A stretch of DNA of 64,000 bases from Ramlibacter algicola (GTDB lineage Bacteria > Pseudomonadota > Gammaproteobacteria > Burkholderiales > Burkholderiaceae_C). Under the pieces are notes generated by a model. The model ran no database searches. It was not told the origin of the DNA and was given only the letters and a program-made list of their open reading frames with translations. The number at the start of each line of letters is the position of its first letter. The first letter of the stretch is position 1. The stretch is from contig NZ_JAEDAO010000001.1 in assembly GCF_016641735.1 (NCBI RefSeq), forward strand, positions 186,001 through 250,000. Reading direction: 5' to 3'. Position numbers and translations under genes: made by a program. Shown piece by piece: positions 63,432 to 64,000 of this stretch.

Positions 63432-64000
63432 TCAGCGGATGGCGCCGAACACCTTCTCCAGGATGGCGCTGCCGGTGCCCACCGGGTCGCGGCGGATCTT
63501 CTTCTCCTCGTCGCCGATCACCAGGTAGAGGCCGTCCAGCGCCTTGCGCGTGACGTACTGGTCGATGCTCGCGTCTTCCTTCCTGAGCAGGCCGATGCCC
63601 GCGGCCTGGCCCGCGAGCTGGTCGTACTTGGCGGCAAGCCCGACCTTCGAGGTCGCCTGCTTCACCACCGGCAGGAACTGCGTCGTGAGCGGCGAGCGCG
63701 TCCGGTCGGCGAAGAAGGTGGTCACCGAGGTCTCGCCGCCGGTCAGGATGTTCTTGGCGTCGGTCACGCTCATCGTCTTCACCGCGTTGACGAGCAGGTT
63801 CTTCGCCAGCGGCACCGCGTTCTCGGCGGCGCGGTTGATCGCGAGCTCGAGGTCCTGGACCTGCTGCTTCCTGCCCATCGCCTTGAGCAGCTTGGACGCC
63901 TGCTGCAACGCGTCGGGCAGCGGGATGCGCACCTTGGGGTTGGCCCAGAAGCCGTCCTGTTTGCCCAGCAGCTTGACCGCGGTGGTGGCGCCGAGCTCCA
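63432..64000 (-). CDS. DUF4197 protein, 5' part beyond the window
   Basis: The visible ~189 C-terminal residues match DUF4197: KVRIPLPDALQQASKLLKAMG, LTGGETSVTTFFADRTRSPLTTQFLPVV, and DQYVTRKALDGLYLVIGDEEKKIRRDPV near the end. The frame is open to the right edge, so signal peptide and start lie outside. These proteins are exported, mostly helical, and of unknown function. Confidence 0.9.
   Translation of the reverse strand, partial: ELGATTAVKLLGKQDGFWANPKVRIPLPDALQQASKLLKAMGRKQQVQDLELAINRAAENAVPLAKNLLVNAVKTMSVTDAKNILTGGETSVTTFFADRTRSPLTTQFLPVVKQATSKVGLAAKYDQLAGQAAGIGLLRKEDASIDQYVTRKALDGLYLVIGDEEKKIRRDPVGTGSAILEKVFGAIR

Overview
The window is a 64-kb piece of a high-GC chromosome (roughly two thirds G+C by eye, not computed). 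Gene content and protein style point to a betaproteobacterium of the order Burkholderiales, most likely Comamonadaceae (Ramlibacter/Variovorax-like). Pointers are PhaM, an OxyR-RecG pairing, DUF3567 and DUF2145 proteins, a caa3-type oxidase with a cytochrome-fused subunit II, and a ribosomal spc-alpha block that starts at rplN. I see no phage, plasmid, transposase or CRISPR array. It reads as core chromosome with metabolic islands, mostly tightly packed operons with many ATGA/GTGA stop-start overlaps.

Layout. 1-5.5 kb: tail of a GMC oxidoreductase, a secreted lipoprotein/outer-membrane pair, a TauE-like exporter, a DUF2946-like protein and a membrane-anchored dihaem cytochrome c. 5.6-9.8 kb: tRNA-Arg(CCG), then a TonB receptor, DUF4198 protein, HupE/UreJ permease and a small membrane protein, a likely nickel/cobalt uptake set. 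9.8-16.1 kb: a serine hydrolase, then a minus-strand caa3-type cytochrome oxidase operon (subunits II, I, two subunit-III-like proteins, IV), preceded by a tiny coupled reading frame. 16.3-25.7 kb: a small unknown gene, initiator tRNA-Met, and the spc plus alpha ribosomal operons (rplN to rplQ, with secY and rpoA) read on the minus strand from a near-consensus promoter.

25.8-35.4 kb is the most unusual part: a LacI-type regulator diverging from a seven-gene minus-strand operon: Tat-exported binding protein, two permeases and ATPase of a CUT1-type ABC importer, a cytoplasmic Cys-type sulfatase, its formylglycine-generating enzyme and a GlpD-like FAD dehydrogenase. Two similar palindromes flank the divergent promoters. 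I infer import, desulfation and oxidation of an organosulfate whose identity is unknown.

35.4-43.9 kb: proC, then recG-oxyR-dyp-ubiA on the minus strand, and queA-tgt plus a small membrane protein on the plus strand. RecG carries an in-frame, REP-like palindromic insertion. 43.9-50.0 kb: three envelope genes of unknown function, an LplT-PlsC fusion, a ceramidase-like (CREST) membrane protein and an HTH regulator; a shared 17-bp palindrome suggests that the regulator controls both groups. 50.0-53.3 kb: FIST sensor protein, PhaM, copper chaperone PCu(A)C, enoyl-CoA hydratase. 53.5-57.4 kb: trehalose operon otsB-GH15-otsA. 57.4-64 kb: a small unknown gene, a fumarylacetoacetase-family hydrolase diverging from an IclR regulator, DUF3108, DUF3567, an AbrB-type membrane protein, a class-III aminotransferase and the start-truncated DUF4197 gene that runs off the right edge.
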